Shown here in pieces: positions 16,277 through 25,073 of a stretch of DNA of 64,000 nt (its first letter is position 1; each line of letters opens with the position of its first letter). The stretch is from AC-32 sp963763475 (GTDB taxonomy: Bacteria > Actinomycetota > Thermoleophilia > Gaiellales > Gaiellaceae): positions 52,728-116,727 of the forward strand of contig CAVXOR010000005.1 in NCBI GenBank assembly GCA_963763475.1, read 5' to 3'. The notes below the pieces were generated by a model that did no database searches, was not told where the DNA came from, and was given only the letters and a program-made list of their open reading frames with translations. The translations under genes and the position numbers were made by a program.

Positions 16277-17186
16277 CGTCGAGCTCAACGTCGGCCGCAG
16301 GCGGGTCCGGCTGTCGAGCCCGGGCAAGCTGCTCTTCCCCGGCGACGGCGTGACCAAGCTCGACCTGGCCGAGTACTACGCCGAGATCGGGCCCGTGCTC
16401 GTGCCGCATCTGCGCAACCGGCCGTTCACGCTCAAGCGCTACCCGTACGGCATCCACGGCCAGGCGTACTTCCATAAGCAGGCGCCAAAGGGCAAGCCGG
16501 CGTGGATCCCGACCCGGCAGTTCCGCACCTGGCCGCGCGAGGGCGGCTCGCGGCTCGTCGACTTCACGCTCGTGAACGAGCCTGCCGCGGTCGTCTGGAT
16601 GGCGCAGATGAACTGCATCGACATGAACGCCTGGTACTCGCGGGTGGACAAGCCCGAGCGGCCCGACTACGTCGTCTTCGACCTCGACCCGCCCGAGTCG
16701 CGCAACGGCTTCGCGCAGGCGATCGAGGTCGCCCATCTCGTGCACGAGGCGCTCGACCGGCTCGAGCTGCGCTCGTACGTGAAGACGAGCGGCGCCGACG
16801 GGATCCACGTGCTCGTGCCGATCACGCGGCGCTCGTCCTACCCGGAGACCTACGAGTTCGCCGAGCTCGTCTCACGCAGCCTGGAGGCGGAGCATCCCGG
16901 GCTCGTGACGACGGAGTGGCTGAAAAAGAAGCGGCGCGGCGTGCTCGTCGACCATCGCCAGAACGGCCACGGCAAGACGATCGCGTCCGCATACTCGGTA
17001 CGGCCGAAGCCGGGCGCGCCCGTCTCGACGCCGCTGCGCTGGGAGGAGCTCGGCCCGAAGGTGCGGCCGCGCGACTTCGGCAGGCGCGAGGCACTCGAGC
17101 GGGTGGAGCAGCACGGCGACCTGTTCGAGCCGGTGCTGCAGGGCGGGCAGGCGCTCGGGCCGGCGCTGCGGACTCTGCGCGCGTGA
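16269..17186 (+). CDS. LigD polymerase-domain protein (NHEJ primase-polymerase)
   Basis: 305 residues matching the stand-alone polymerase domain of LigD (archaeo-eukaryotic primase superfamily). The N-terminal LSSPGKLLFPGDGVTKLDLAEYY is broken by nothing unusual. Catalytic acidic motif VVFDLDPP (about 134-141), SGADGIHVLVP (nucleotide-binding, about 177) and a late Asp in VLVDHRQNGHGKTIA are all present. It fills gaps and adds nucleotides during Ku-dependent end joining. No ku or ligase gene is in this window, so partners must be encoded elsewhere. The start overlaps the preceding methyltransferase by eight bases. Confidence 0.85.
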   Translation: MSDVELNVGRRRVRLSSPGKLLFPGDGVTKLDLAEYYAEIGPVLVPHLRNRPFTLKRYPYGIHGQAYFHKQAPKGKPAWIPTRQFRTWPREGGSRLVDFTLVNEPAAVVWMAQMNCIDMNAWYSRVDKPERPDYVVFDLDPPESRNGFAQAIEVAHLVHEALDRLELRSYVKTSGADGIHVLVPITRRSSYPETYEFAELVSRSLEAEHPGLVTTEWLKKKRRGVLVDHRQNGHGKTIASAYSVRPKPGAPVSTPLRWEELGPKVRPRDFGRREALERVEQHGDLFEPVLQGGQALGPALRTLRA

Positions 17187-18601
17187 GCCGCGCCCTCGTC
17201 GTCGGCTCGGGGCCGAACGGCCTCGCGGCCGCGATCGTCCTCGCGCAGCACGGCGTGGAGGTCGAGGTGCGCGAAGCCGCCGACCACCTCGGCGGCGGCC
17301 TGCACACCGAGGAGCTGACGCTGCCGGGGTTCCTGCACGACGTCTGCGCGACGGTGCAGCCGCTGGCGCTCGGCTCGCCGTTCTTCCGCACGCTCGACCT
17401 GCCGGTGGACTGGGTGCATCCCGGCGCGCCGGCCGCGCATCCGCTCGACGACGGCACGGCAGTCGTGCTCGAGCGCTCGCTCGACGCCACGGTCGAGCAG
17501 CTCGGCCGCGACGGCGCGGCCTACCGGCAGCTGGTCGAGCCGCTCGTCGAGTCCTGGGACGAGCTGGCGCCCGCGCTGCTCGGCCGGATCCCGCCGCCGC
17601 CGCGAAGGGCCCTGCGGGCGATTCGGGCGGCCGGCTTCGGGCCGCTGGCCTTGGGCACACGCGCGGCGCTCGGGGACGCGCGCTCGGTGGCCGAGTCGCT
17701 GTTCGAGACCGAGCGTGCCCGCGCCTGGCTCGCCGGGCACTGCGCGCACTCGATGCTTCCGCTCGAGCGCCGCCCGAGCGCCGGCTTCGGGCTCGCCCTG
17801 GCCGTGCTGGGGCATGCCGTCGGCTGGCCGTTCGTCCGCGGTGGATCGGGCCGCCTGGCCGACGCGCTCGCGGAGCGCGTTCGCGGGCTCGGCGGCACGC
17901 TCGTCACCGGCTCGCCGGTCGACGACCTGCCGCAGCACCGGCTCGTCCTGGCCGACGTCCCGCCGGGCGAGCTCGTCCGTCTCGCACGCGGCAGGCTGCC
18001 CGCTCGGTACGAACAGCGGCTGCTCCGCTACCGGCACGGTCCTGGCGCGTTCAAGCTCGACTGGGCGCTCGACGGCCCGATCCCCTGGCGCGCCGAGGAG
18101 TGCCGTCGCGCCGGCACGGTCCATCTCGGCGGCACGCTCGAGGAGATCTCGCGGTCGGAATGGGCTGCGTGGAGCGGTCACGTGGTCGAGCGGCCCTTCG
18201 TGCTGCTCGCGCAGCAGACGATGTTCGACCCGACCCGCGCCCCTGAAGGCAAGCACGTGGCGTGGGCGTACTGCCACGTGCCGAACGGCTGCCAGGTCGA
18301 CATGAGCGAGCGGATCGAGGCGCAGGTCGAACGCTTCGCGCCGGGTTTCCGCGAGCTGGTGCTCGCGCGCTCCACGCTCGGCCCGGCCGACCTGGAAGCC
18401 CGCAACCGCAACCTCGTCGGCGGCGACCTGAACGGCGGCGCGATGGATCTCGGGCAGGTCTTTCGTCGGCCCACGGCGCGGGCCTACCCGACGCCGCTCG
18501 ACGGCGTCTACCTCTGCTCGGCCTCGACGCCTCCCGGCGGCGGCGTCCACGGGATGTGCGGCTACTGGGCGGCGCGCTCGGCGCTGGACGCGACCCGCTA
18601 G
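17183..18601 (+). CDS. NAD(P)/FAD-dependent oxidoreductase (phytoene-desaturase-like)
   Basis: 472 residues. It begins with a dinucleotide-binding fold, LVVGSGPNGLAAAIVLA (about 4-20), and GGGLHTEELTLPGF, the pattern of carotenoid desaturase/amine oxidase flavoproteins. The C-terminus has DGVYLCSASTPPGGGVHGMCG, the FAD-closing motif of this group. The role is unknown; members oxidise isoprenoids or amines, and this short form is usually annotated only as an oxidoreductase. GTG overlaps the LigD-like stop by four bases. The stop shares CTAG 18598-18601 with the convergent secreted protein. Confidence 0.8.
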   Translation: MSRALVVGSGPNGLAAAIVLAQHGVEVEVREAADHLGGGLHTEELTLPGFLHDVCATVQPLALGSPFFRTLDLPVDWVHPGAPAAHPLDDGTAVVLERSLDATVEQLGRDGAAYRQLVEPLVESWDELAPALLGRIPPPPRRALRAIRAAGFGPLALGTRAALGDARSVAESLFETERARAWLAGHCAHSMLPLERRPSAGFGLALAVLGHAVGWPFVRGGSGRLADALAERVRGLGGTLVTGSPVDDLPQHRLVLADVPPGELVRLARGRLPARYEQRLLRYRHGPGAFKLDWALDGPIPWRAEECRRAGTVHLGGTLEEISRSEWAAWSGHVVERPFVLLAQQTMFDPTRAPEGKHVAWAYCHVPNGCQVDMSERIEAQVERFAPGFRELVLARSTLGPADLEARNRNLVGGDLNGGAMDLGQVFRRPTARAYPTPLDGVYLCSASTPPGGGVHGMCGYWAARSALDATR

Positions 18602-19512
18602 GGGTGGAGCGAGGTCGTGTCGACGACCTCGAAGTTCGACCCCGTGACCCGGCCGAGCGTGTGCAGCTGGTCGTTCGACCAGCCGGGGCTCGGGGCGCCG
18701 CTGATGTACCAGTCCGCCCCGTTGTCGGCGACCAGCATCCCGTAGCGCTTCAGCGCCGTCAGCACGATCCGGGCCTGGCGCGGGAACGGCCGGATGTCGA
18801 AGCTCGCCTTCAGCCGCACGCGCAGGCCCATGGGCGGCAGGCTCGGGTCGGTGAGCGTGCTCGCGTAGTGCCGTGCCGGGTACACGTAGGCGCGCCGCGT
18901 TCGCCGGACGGTAAAGCGGAGCGCGTGGTCGATCACGCCGCGCTTCGCCTCGTCCCAGCGGGCGAGCCCGGGGAAGATCGGCAGGCCGGCGGCGTCGGCG
19001 GACGTCCAGCCGGCGGGCCGGACGCGATTCGAGCGCAGGCTCCAGGTCGCCCCCGACCACGCGTGCCAGCGGCCGCTCCGCTGCTTCAGCCCGCCGAGCT
19101 CGTAGAGGCGGCAGGCGTCGCGGTCGAGCAACAGCGCGTGGTGGTCGCTGCCGCCCTCGACGTGGACGCGCTTCGGGATCGGGTAGCCGACCCGGTCGCT
19201 CTCGTCGGCGTACTCGAAACCGACCTTCGAGCGTGGCGTCTTGCGGGTCACCACGTCGAACGGGATCCCGATCGGCGAGCCCTCCCAGAGGCCGGAGCCG
19301 AAGTCGGCGTGGAGGCCGGTCGAGACGCCGATGGAGGCGATGATCGCGGGCGAGTTGCGCGCCACCGGCAGCTTGTCCACTCGCCGGTTCCACGGGCTCG
19401 ACTTCGGGAAGACCGCGCAGCGCGGCGCACCCGGGACGCGCAACGCCTCAGCCGACGGTGCGCCGAGCGCGAGCAGGCAGGCGAGGACCGGGAGGAAGAA
19501 GCGGCGGCTCAT
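18598..19512 (-). CDS. Secreted protein of unknown function
   Basis: 304 residues. Residues 1-22 are a Sec signal peptide (MSRRF, hydrophobic core, cleavage near SAEA). The mature part has no family I can name. It is rich in aromatic residues, Pro and Gly, with conserved-looking blocks SPWNRRVDKLPV, GSDHHALLLDRD and DNGADWYISGAPSPGW. Two cysteines (CAVF and DACRLYEL) could form a disulfide. The balanced, folded-looking composition suggests a secreted enzyme or binding protein. The start overlaps the Nudix gene stop by four bases (ATGA), so the two are co-translated. Confidence 0.55.
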   Translation of the reverse strand: MSRRFFLPVLACLLALGAPSAEALRVPGAPRCAVFPKSSPWNRRVDKLPVARNSPAIIASIGVSTGLHADFGSGLWEGSPIGIPFDVVTRKTPRSKVGFEYADESDRVGYPIPKRVHVEGGSDHHALLLDRDACRLYELGGLKQRSGRWHAWSGATWSLRSNRVRPAGWTSADAAGLPIFPGLARWDEAKRGVIDHALRFTVRRTRRAYVYPARHYASTLTDPSLPPMGLRVRLKASFDIRPFPRQARIVLTALKRYGMLVADNGADWYISGAPSPGWSNDQLHTLGRVTGSNFEVVDTTSLHP

Positions 19513-20342
19513 GGCTCCGGTATCGACCGCCGGAGCCGTTCGACCAAAGGGTCCGCGTTCCCCCAAAGGGGTGGGCAGTCGTCGAGCGGCACCCAGCGGC
19601 AGGTGAAGACGAGGCCGGCGTCCACTCCCGATCCGCGGACGCCGTGCTCCCAGCTGTACGGGCCGCCGGGCTCGGACACCGCGTGGAACACGTGGCTCTC
19701 GTGGACACCCGGTCCGTGGAGCTGCGCGAACTCCTCGGGAGCGGCGAGCTCGCCCACGACAGTCACGGCGACACCCGTCTCCTCCTCGACCTCCCTGAGC
19801 ACAGCCGCCTCGAGGCTCTCGCCGGGGTCGACGCGACCTGCCGGGACCTGGGTCGGCACGTCGGGCTCGTCCCGATGGTCGAAGACCAGCAGGTCGCGCC
19901 CGCGGGTCACGTACGCGACGACGCGCTTCCGGAGCAGCAAGTGGAGGAAGGCACCGTGCTTGCCGTACACGCGCGTATCGGCCGTGAGCAGCACCCAGCG
20001 GCAGCGGAAGACCGCCCGGTCGACCTCGTGGTCCCATTCGGCGGGCGTCGGGCCTGCCGGCACGGCTTGGAGAAAGTGGTTCTCGTCGTGTACGCCCGGG
20101 ACACGCCAGCTCGGCTGTTCCTGGATGCCGAGCTCGCGCACGACCTCCACCTCGAGCCCGGTCTCCTCGCGCAGCTCTCGGACGGCGGCGTCGGCTGCGG
20201 TCTCGCCGGGCTCGAGCCGCCCGCCGGGCACGACCGAGGAGAACCCCGGCTCGTCGGGAAGGTCGAAGACGAGCAGCTGGTCCGCGCCGGTCAGCGGCTC
20301 CTCGCGCGTGACGTAGACGACGACTCTAGGCCTGGCGTTCAG
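19509..20342 (-). CDS. Protein with two Nudix hydrolase domains (start uncertain)
   Basis: Two Nudix domains in tandem. Nudix box 1 is GGRLEPGETAADAAVREL then REETG; box 2 is GRVDPGESLEAAVLREVEEE then TG. Both keep the metal-binding RExxEE core. Nudix enzymes cleave nucleoside diphosphates linked to another group. The first domain clearly begins around VVVYVTRE (about 20325), yet no ATG/GTG/TTG exists in frame between the previous gene and GTG 20231, which lies inside box 1 and is too late. A CTG at 20342 is the only near-canonical candidate; a sequencing error is an alternative. It is followed, with a 4-base overlap, by the secreted protein gene. Confidence 0.75.
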   Translation of the reverse strand: MNARPRVVVYVTREEPLTGADQLLVFDLPDEPGFSSVVPGGRLEPGETAADAAVRELREETGLEVEVVRELGIQEQPSWRVPGVHDENHFLQAVPAGPTPAEWDHEVDRAVFRCRWVLLTADTRVYGKHGAFLHLLLRKRVVAYVTRGRDLLVFDHRDEPDVPTQVPAGRVDPGESLEAAVLREVEEETGVAVTVVGELAAPEEFAQLHGPGVHESHVFHAVSEPGGPYSWEHGVRGSGVDAGLVFTCRWVPLDDCPPLWGNADPLVERLRRSIPEP

Positions 20343-20898
20343 CGCGCAGCTTCGCCTTGTACGCGCGCTTCTTGGCCTGGTAGGCCTCGAGCGCTTCGAG
20401 CGAGTCCACGTCGCCGAGCGTCGGGTGGCCGGGATCGAGCTCTTCCGCCGCCGCGACGCCGAAGCGCTTCCACAGCACCGCTCCGAAGGCCTTCACCTTC
20501 ATCTCGCCGAAGCCCGGGAGACCGGAGATCCGCTTGCGTAGGTCGGCGCCGTCGGCCGCCTCACGCCAGACGCGCTCCGCGTCGCCGCCGTACTCCTCGG
20601 CCACGACGCTCGCCAGGTCCTGCACGCGCCGCGCCATGTTCCCGGGGAAGCGGTGGATCGCCGGCTTCTCGCGGAAGACCTCCTCGAGCCGGCCGGGATC
20701 GGTGGCTGAGATCTGGCCGGGATCGAGCGTGCCGAGCCGCTGCTTGAGCCTGAGCGGCCCCTGGAACGCGGTCTGCACCGGTACCTGCTGGTCGAGCGCG
20801 AACCCGACGAGCAGCGCGAACGGATCCTGCGCGAGCAACGCGTCGGCCTCGTCGACCCCGGTGTAGTGCAGCTTGTCCGGCTTGGTCTTCGTGGCCAT
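20326..20898 (-). CDS. HhH-GPD superfamily DNA glycosylase-like protein
   Basis: 190 residues with the helix-hairpin-helix segment ISGLPGFGEMKVKAF (about 131-145) that base-excision glycosylases use to grip DNA. The rest matches the short actinobacterial HhH-GPD family of uncharacterised proteins. There is no Fe-S cysteine cluster and no clear catalytic Lys/Asp of endonuclease III, so its chemistry is uncertain. The tail is very basic. ATG 20898 has TAGGAT (20905-20910, minus strand) 6 bases upstream and no Shine-Dalgarno sequence. Confidence 0.78.
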   Translation of the reverse strand: MATKTKPDKLHYTGVDEADALLAQDPFALLVGFALDQQVPVQTAFQGPLRLKQRLGTLDPGQISATDPGRLEEVFREKPAIHRFPGNMARRVQDLASVVAEEYGGDAERVWREAADGADLRKRISGLPGFGEMKVKAFGAVLWKRFGVAAAEELDPGHPTLGDVDSLEALEAYQAKKRAYKAKLRAERQA

Positions 20899-20907
20899 GC
20901 GGCGATC

Positions 20908-22239
20908 CTACAACCAGGTGGCCGCGCGCTCGGCCAGCGCGACGGTGGTCAGGTTCGTGTTGGCCGCGGGGATGTCCGGGATCGCCGAGGCGTCCACGAC
21001 GTACAGGTTCTCGAAGCCGAGCACGCGGCAGCGCTCGTCGAGCACGCTGCCGATCGCGCACGTGCCGACCGGATGGAAGAAGCCGCGCGCCGTCGCGCGG
21101 ACGTGCTCCTCGGCGCCGACGTCCGGGCCGGGCCGGAGCTCGTCGCCCGCGTACGGGGAGATCGCCGGCGAGGCGACGAGCTCGCGCAGGCGCTCGAACC
21201 CCTCGGCGACCACCTCGACGTCGCGCTCGTCGCGGAGGAAGCCGTGGTCGATCGCGAGCGGGGTCTCGGGATCCGGGCCGTTCAGCCGCACCGACCCGCG
21301 CGAGCGCGGCTTCATCGCGAACACGGCGCCGCTGATCTCGGGCCCGACGTCGAGTGACGGGAAGACGAACAGGTCGCGGACTCCCTGCGGGCTCGAGCGG
21401 CTCGAGCCTGCGACCGTCACCTGGCCCATGTAGAGGCCGTGCTCGGCCTCGTGCGCAGCCGTCTCGGCCAGCAGCCGTTCGGTCGGCCGCCACGCCGCAC
21501 CCGTTCCGACGTGGTCGAGCAGGCCCTCGCCGACCGGTAGTTGCGCCACCTCGCCCTCGGGCCCGATGCCGCTGCGCAGCAGGATTCCCGGCGAGCCGTA
21601 GGCGCTCGCGGAGACGACGACCGTTTCGGCCCGTAGCTCGCGACCATCAGCCAGGGCGCCCACCGCGCGGCCGTCCTCGAGGAGCACACGGTCGACGAGT
21701 GTCTCGGCCAGGATCGTCAGGTTCTCGCGCGTGCGAGCAGGATCGACGTAGGCGAAGCCCGTGTGCCAGCGCACGCCGTCCACGGTGTTGACCGGGTGGA
21801 CGATCGAGTCGCCGCCGCCCGCGTCGCGGAAGGCGCGGTGCCACGGAGTCAGCTCCTCGTCGGCCAGCACATGGCCCCGCAAGGTCTCGTAGGCGCGGCG
21901 CAGGTAGGGCGCGAACGCCTCGTAGGTCCACTCGCCGCCCCACTCGTAGTCGGACGGCGCGCCTTCGAGCAGCACGCAGGCATTGTGGGCCGAGCAGCCG
22001 CCGAGGATCCTTGCCCGGGCCTGGGAACGGTCGTCCTCGTCGTCGCGCGCCCAGAGATGCGACTCGAGCGCGAGCCAGCGCGGGTCGAGGATGTCGGCCG
22101 GCCAGCGGCCCTCGACGAGCGGTCCGTAGTCCGGGCCCGCCTCCACGAGGCAGACGCTCCGGTCGGGGTTCTCGCTCAGGCGAGCCGCGAGCGCGCAGCC
22201 CGCCGACCCGCCGCCGAGCACGAGCACGTCGTACGTCAC
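20908..22239 (-). CDS. GMC family FAD-dependent oxidoreductase
   Basis: 443 residues. GMC signature: N-terminal LVLGGGSAGCALAARLSE (FAD-binding, about 6-23), LGGCSAHNACVL (second GMC motif, about 80), the segment TVVVSASAYGSPGILLRSGIG cut by the usual serine/glycine loop, and the C-terminal HPVGTCAIG with the catalytic His. It oxidises an alcohol or choline-like substrate. It is somewhat shorter than the family norm (about 500-550), but motifs at both ends are present. The GTG start overlaps the cyclase-ATPase stop by four bases, so it is probably expressed with that regulator. Confidence 0.85.
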   Translation of the reverse strand: MTYDVLVLGGGSAGCALAARLSENPDRSVCLVEAGPDYGPLVEGRWPADILDPRWLALESHLWARDDEDDRSQARARILGGCSAHNACVLLEGAPSDYEWGGEWTYEAFAPYLRRAYETLRGHVLADEELTPWHRAFRDAGGGDSIVHPVNTVDGVRWHTGFAYVDPARTRENLTILAETLVDRVLLEDGRAVGALADGRELRAETVVVSASAYGSPGILLRSGIGPEGEVAQLPVGEGLLDHVGTGAAWRPTERLLAETAAHEAEHGLYMGQVTVAGSSRSSPQGVRDLFVFPSLDVGPEISGAVFAMKPRSRGSVRLNGPDPETPLAIDHGFLRDERDVEVVAEGFERLRELVASPAISPYAGDELRPGPDVGAEEHVRATARGFFHPVGTCAIGSVLDERCRVLGFENLYVVDASAIPDIPAANTNLTTVALAERAATWL

Positions 22240-25058
22240 CCCGCGAGCTCCTGCGCCGTGTTGCGAACGCGCTCGAGCGAGGTGCGGTTCCCCTTGCGCT
22301 CGAAGATCTCGGCCGCCTGCCCGTACACGGCCGCGGCCTCGTCAGGCCGGCCGGCGAGCGCGATCACCTCGCCCAGGTCGGCGACCGTGTCGCCGTGGGT
22401 GTTCAGCAGGTCGGTGCGCTCCGCCAGCGCGACCGCCTCCCGCGCCAGCGCCTCGGCCTCGACGAGCTCGCCGCGCCGCGCGCGGATCTTGGCCCGGGCG
22501 CTACGCCAGAGGACGTGGGAGAAGGCATCGTCCGGAGCCGTTGCCTCTTCGCTGGCGCGGCTGAAGCGCTCGGCCTCGTCGAGCTCGCCTCGCGCCGAGA
22601 GTGCGTGCGCGAGCAGGGCCGCCGCCGACGAGAGGTAGCCACGCTCGCCCATCCGCTCGAGCGTCGCATACGCCTCGCGGGCGATCCGCTCGGCGGCGTC
22701 GACGTCGCCGGCGAGCATCTCGACGTAGAACGCCTCCTGCGTGCTCATCGCGGCTCGGAGCGCGAACCCGAGCTCGGCGATCGTGTCGAGGCCCTCGCCG
22801 AGCAGCTCCCGGGCGAGCCGGAAATCGCCGCGCATCGCCTCGAGCGCGCCCAGCTCGACCAGGGCGTTGCCGCGGATGAACGCATCGTCGACCGCCTCGT
22901 CGTGGAACCGGCGGCAGCGCGCGATGCCCTCTTCGACGGGCAGCGGCCCGAAATTGGCGGCCATCATCAGCCAGCCGATGATCTCGGCCCGCTCGGCGGG
23001 CAGGTTGCCCCGCTCGGCATGGACGAGCGCCTGCCGCCAGGCGTCCTCGGCGCGGGCCAGCGCACCGACGAGCGTGCCCTCGACCCGGCCGAGCAGGTTC
23101 CAGGCCTGCGCGAGCGTGAGTGGGTCGCCGAGTTCCTCGGCCGCGCGCAGCACCTCGTCCACGTCGTCGAGCAGCCCGTCGCTGCTGCCGCTGAAGACCC
23201 GCAGCGAGCACAGCCCCAGCAGCGTGCGGGCCGGGCGGCGCCCGCTGAGCTCGAGCGCGTCCTCGAGCGCCCGTTGGCCCTCGGCGACGTAGCCGCGCGT
23301 CGACCAGAACGACCAGAGCGCGGTCGCCAGGCGCAGCAGCAGCTCGCTGTCCCGGCTCTCGCGCGCGCGCTCGATCGCGACGCGGAGATTCGGGTAGTCG
23401 TCGGCGAGGCGGGCGACCGCGGCGGCGTGGTCACCGGTGCCGGATTCCGCGTCCAGGCACTCGGCCAGGTTGGCAAACCACGCGCCGTGCCTCGCCCGCG
23501 CATCCTCGAGCTCGCCGGACGCGCCGAGCCGCTCGAGCGCGTACTCGCGCAGCGTCTCGAGCATCCAGAAGCGCGACTCCCCATCGGAGTCCTCGCGCAG
23601 CCGCAGCAGCAGGCTCTTCTCCACGAGCGAGTCGAGGTCGGCGAGCACATCCGTCGAGCCGTTCGGGTCGCCGACGGCTGCAGCCGCCTCGAACCGGAAG
23701 CCGCCGACGAACACGGCCAGCTGCCGGAAAAGCGCCCGCTCCCGCTCGGGTAGCAGGTCGTAGCTCCACGCGATCGTGTTCCGCAGCGTGCGCTGGCGCT
23801 CGTCCGCGTCCTGCGCGCCGCCGGTCAGCAGCGGCAGCCGCTGGTCGAGCCGGCGCAGCAGGGCCTGAGGCGTGAGCGTGCGCACCCGGGGCGCGGCCAG
23901 CTCGATCGCCAGCGGCAGGCCCTCGAGCCGGCGGCAGATCGCCTCGACGGCCTCGGCGTTCTCGTCGGTGAGCTCGAAGTCCGCGGCCGCCGCCTGGGCT
24001 CGCTCGACGAACAGGTCGACCGAGTCCGACAGCGCGAGCTGCGGGACGCGGTAGGCGTGCTCGCCGCTGAGGCGCAGGGGCGAGCGGCTCGTCGCGAGCA
24101 GCTTCAGGCCGGGCGCCTTGGCCAGCAGGCGCGAGAGCGCCGGAGCCGCGGGGAGCACCTGCTCGAAGTTGTCGAGCACGAGCAGCAGCCGCTTGTCGCG
24201 CAGGTACTCGCCGAGGGTCTCGAGCGCGCTTTCGCCGGGCTGCTCGCGCAGGCCGAGCGCCTGCGCGATCGCCGGCACGACGAGCTCCCAGTCCCGGATC
24301 GGCGTGAGCAGGACGAAGGCCGCCCCGCCCGGGAAGCGGTCGAGCATGTTCGCCGCGAGCTGGAGGGCCAGCCGCGTCTTGCCGGTGCCACCGGTGCCGA
24401 TCAGGGTCAGCAGCCGCACCTCCTTCCGGGCGAGCAGCTCGGCCGCCTCGGCCAGCTCGCGCTCCCGGCCGACGAAGGCGTTCGGCACCGAGGGCAGGCT
24501 CGTGAACCGGTTGTCCAGCGTGTTCAGGGGCGGGAACTCATCCGGCAGCCCCTCGAGCTCGAGCTGGTACAGCTGCTGCTGGCCGGCCAGGTCCTTCAGC
24601 ACGTGCTCGCCGAGGTCGCGCAGCTCTACGGTCGGGCCGAGCAGCGCGCGGGTGGCCGCGGAGACCAGCACCTGGCCGCCGTGGCCGGCCGCCATCACGC
24701 GGGCAGCGTGATGGACGTCGAGGCCGACGTAGCCGTCCTCGACCGCCCGCGGCTCGCCGGTGTGGAGGCCCATGCGCACCCGGACCTCGTTGCCGTCGGG
24801 CCACTCGTACGCGGCGAGCGCGCGCTGTCCGTCCCCGGCCGCCGCCGCAGCGTCACCGGCCGACGCGAACGCGACGAAGAACTGGTCGCCCTCGCTGCCC
24901 ACCACGTAGCCACCGTGGTGCTCGAACGCCTCGCGTAGAAGCGTGCGGTGGCGTTCGAGCAACGCCGGGTAGGCCTCGCCCGTTCGGCGCAAGATCCGGG
25001 TCGAGCCCTCGATGTCGCTGAACAGGAGCGTGACGGTGCCGCTCGGGGGTGCCGCCAT
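22236..25058 (-). CDS. Class III cyclase domain / AAA-NTPase / TPR regulator
   Basis: 940 residues. Residues about 8-165 form a class III adenylate/guanylate cyclase homology domain opening TLLFSDIEGSTRILRRTG (first metal Asp) and including GSEGDQFFVAFA (second Asp). Then comes an NB-ARC-like ATPase with Walker A GTGGTGKTRLAL (about 222) and an acidic Walker B in LLLVLDNFEQV. The C-terminal 400 residues are helical TPR-like repeats. This layout is common in large actinobacterial signalling proteins, where an ATPase switch and repeats control a target or the cyclase. GATACT (25065-25070, minus) lies 6 bases before the ATG. The downstream GMC gene overlaps it. Confidence 0.85.
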   Translation of the reverse strand: MAAPPSGTVTLLFSDIEGSTRILRRTGEAYPALLERHRTLLREAFEHHGGYVVGSEGDQFFVAFASAGDAAAAAGDGQRALAAYEWPDGNEVRVRMGLHTGEPRAVEDGYVGLDVHHAARVMAAGHGGQVLVSAATRALLGPTVELRDLGEHVLKDLAGQQQLYQLELEGLPDEFPPLNTLDNRFTSLPSVPNAFVGRERELAEAAELLARKEVRLLTLIGTGGTGKTRLALQLAANMLDRFPGGAAFVLLTPIRDWELVVPAIAQALGLREQPGESALETLGEYLRDKRLLLVLDNFEQVLPAAPALSRLLAKAPGLKLLATSRSPLRLSGEHAYRVPQLALSDSVDLFVERAQAAAADFELTDENAEAVEAICRRLEGLPLAIELAAPRVRTLTPQALLRRLDQRLPLLTGGAQDADERQRTLRNTIAWSYDLLPERERALFRQLAVFVGGFRFEAAAAVGDPNGSTDVLADLDSLVEKSLLLRLREDSDGESRFWMLETLREYALERLGASGELEDARARHGAWFANLAECLDAESGTGDHAAAVARLADDYPNLRVAIERARESRDSELLLRLATALWSFWSTRGYVAEGQRALEDALELSGRRPARTLLGLCSLRVFSGSSDGLLDDVDEVLRAAEELGDPLTLAQAWNLLGRVEGTLVGALARAEDAWRQALVHAERGNLPAERAEIIGWLMMAANFGPLPVEEGIARCRRFHDEAVDDAFIRGNALVELGALEAMRGDFRLARELLGEGLDTIAELGFALRAAMSTQEAFYVEMLAGDVDAAERIAREAYATLERMGERGYLSSAAALLAHALSARGELDEAERFSRASEEATAPDDAFSHVLWRSARAKIRARRGELVEAEALAREAVALAERTDLLNTHGDTVADLGEVIALAGRPDEAAAVYGQAAEIFERKGNRTSLERVRNTAQELAG

Positions 25059-25073
25059 TACGCCAGTATCGCG

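Noticed and set aside
16850..19393. Very long open frame on the minus strand opposite the LigD-like and oxidoreductase genes
   Set aside because: It is a shadow frame typical of GC-rich DNA: Arg/Ala/Pro-rich, no motifs, opposite well-supported genes.
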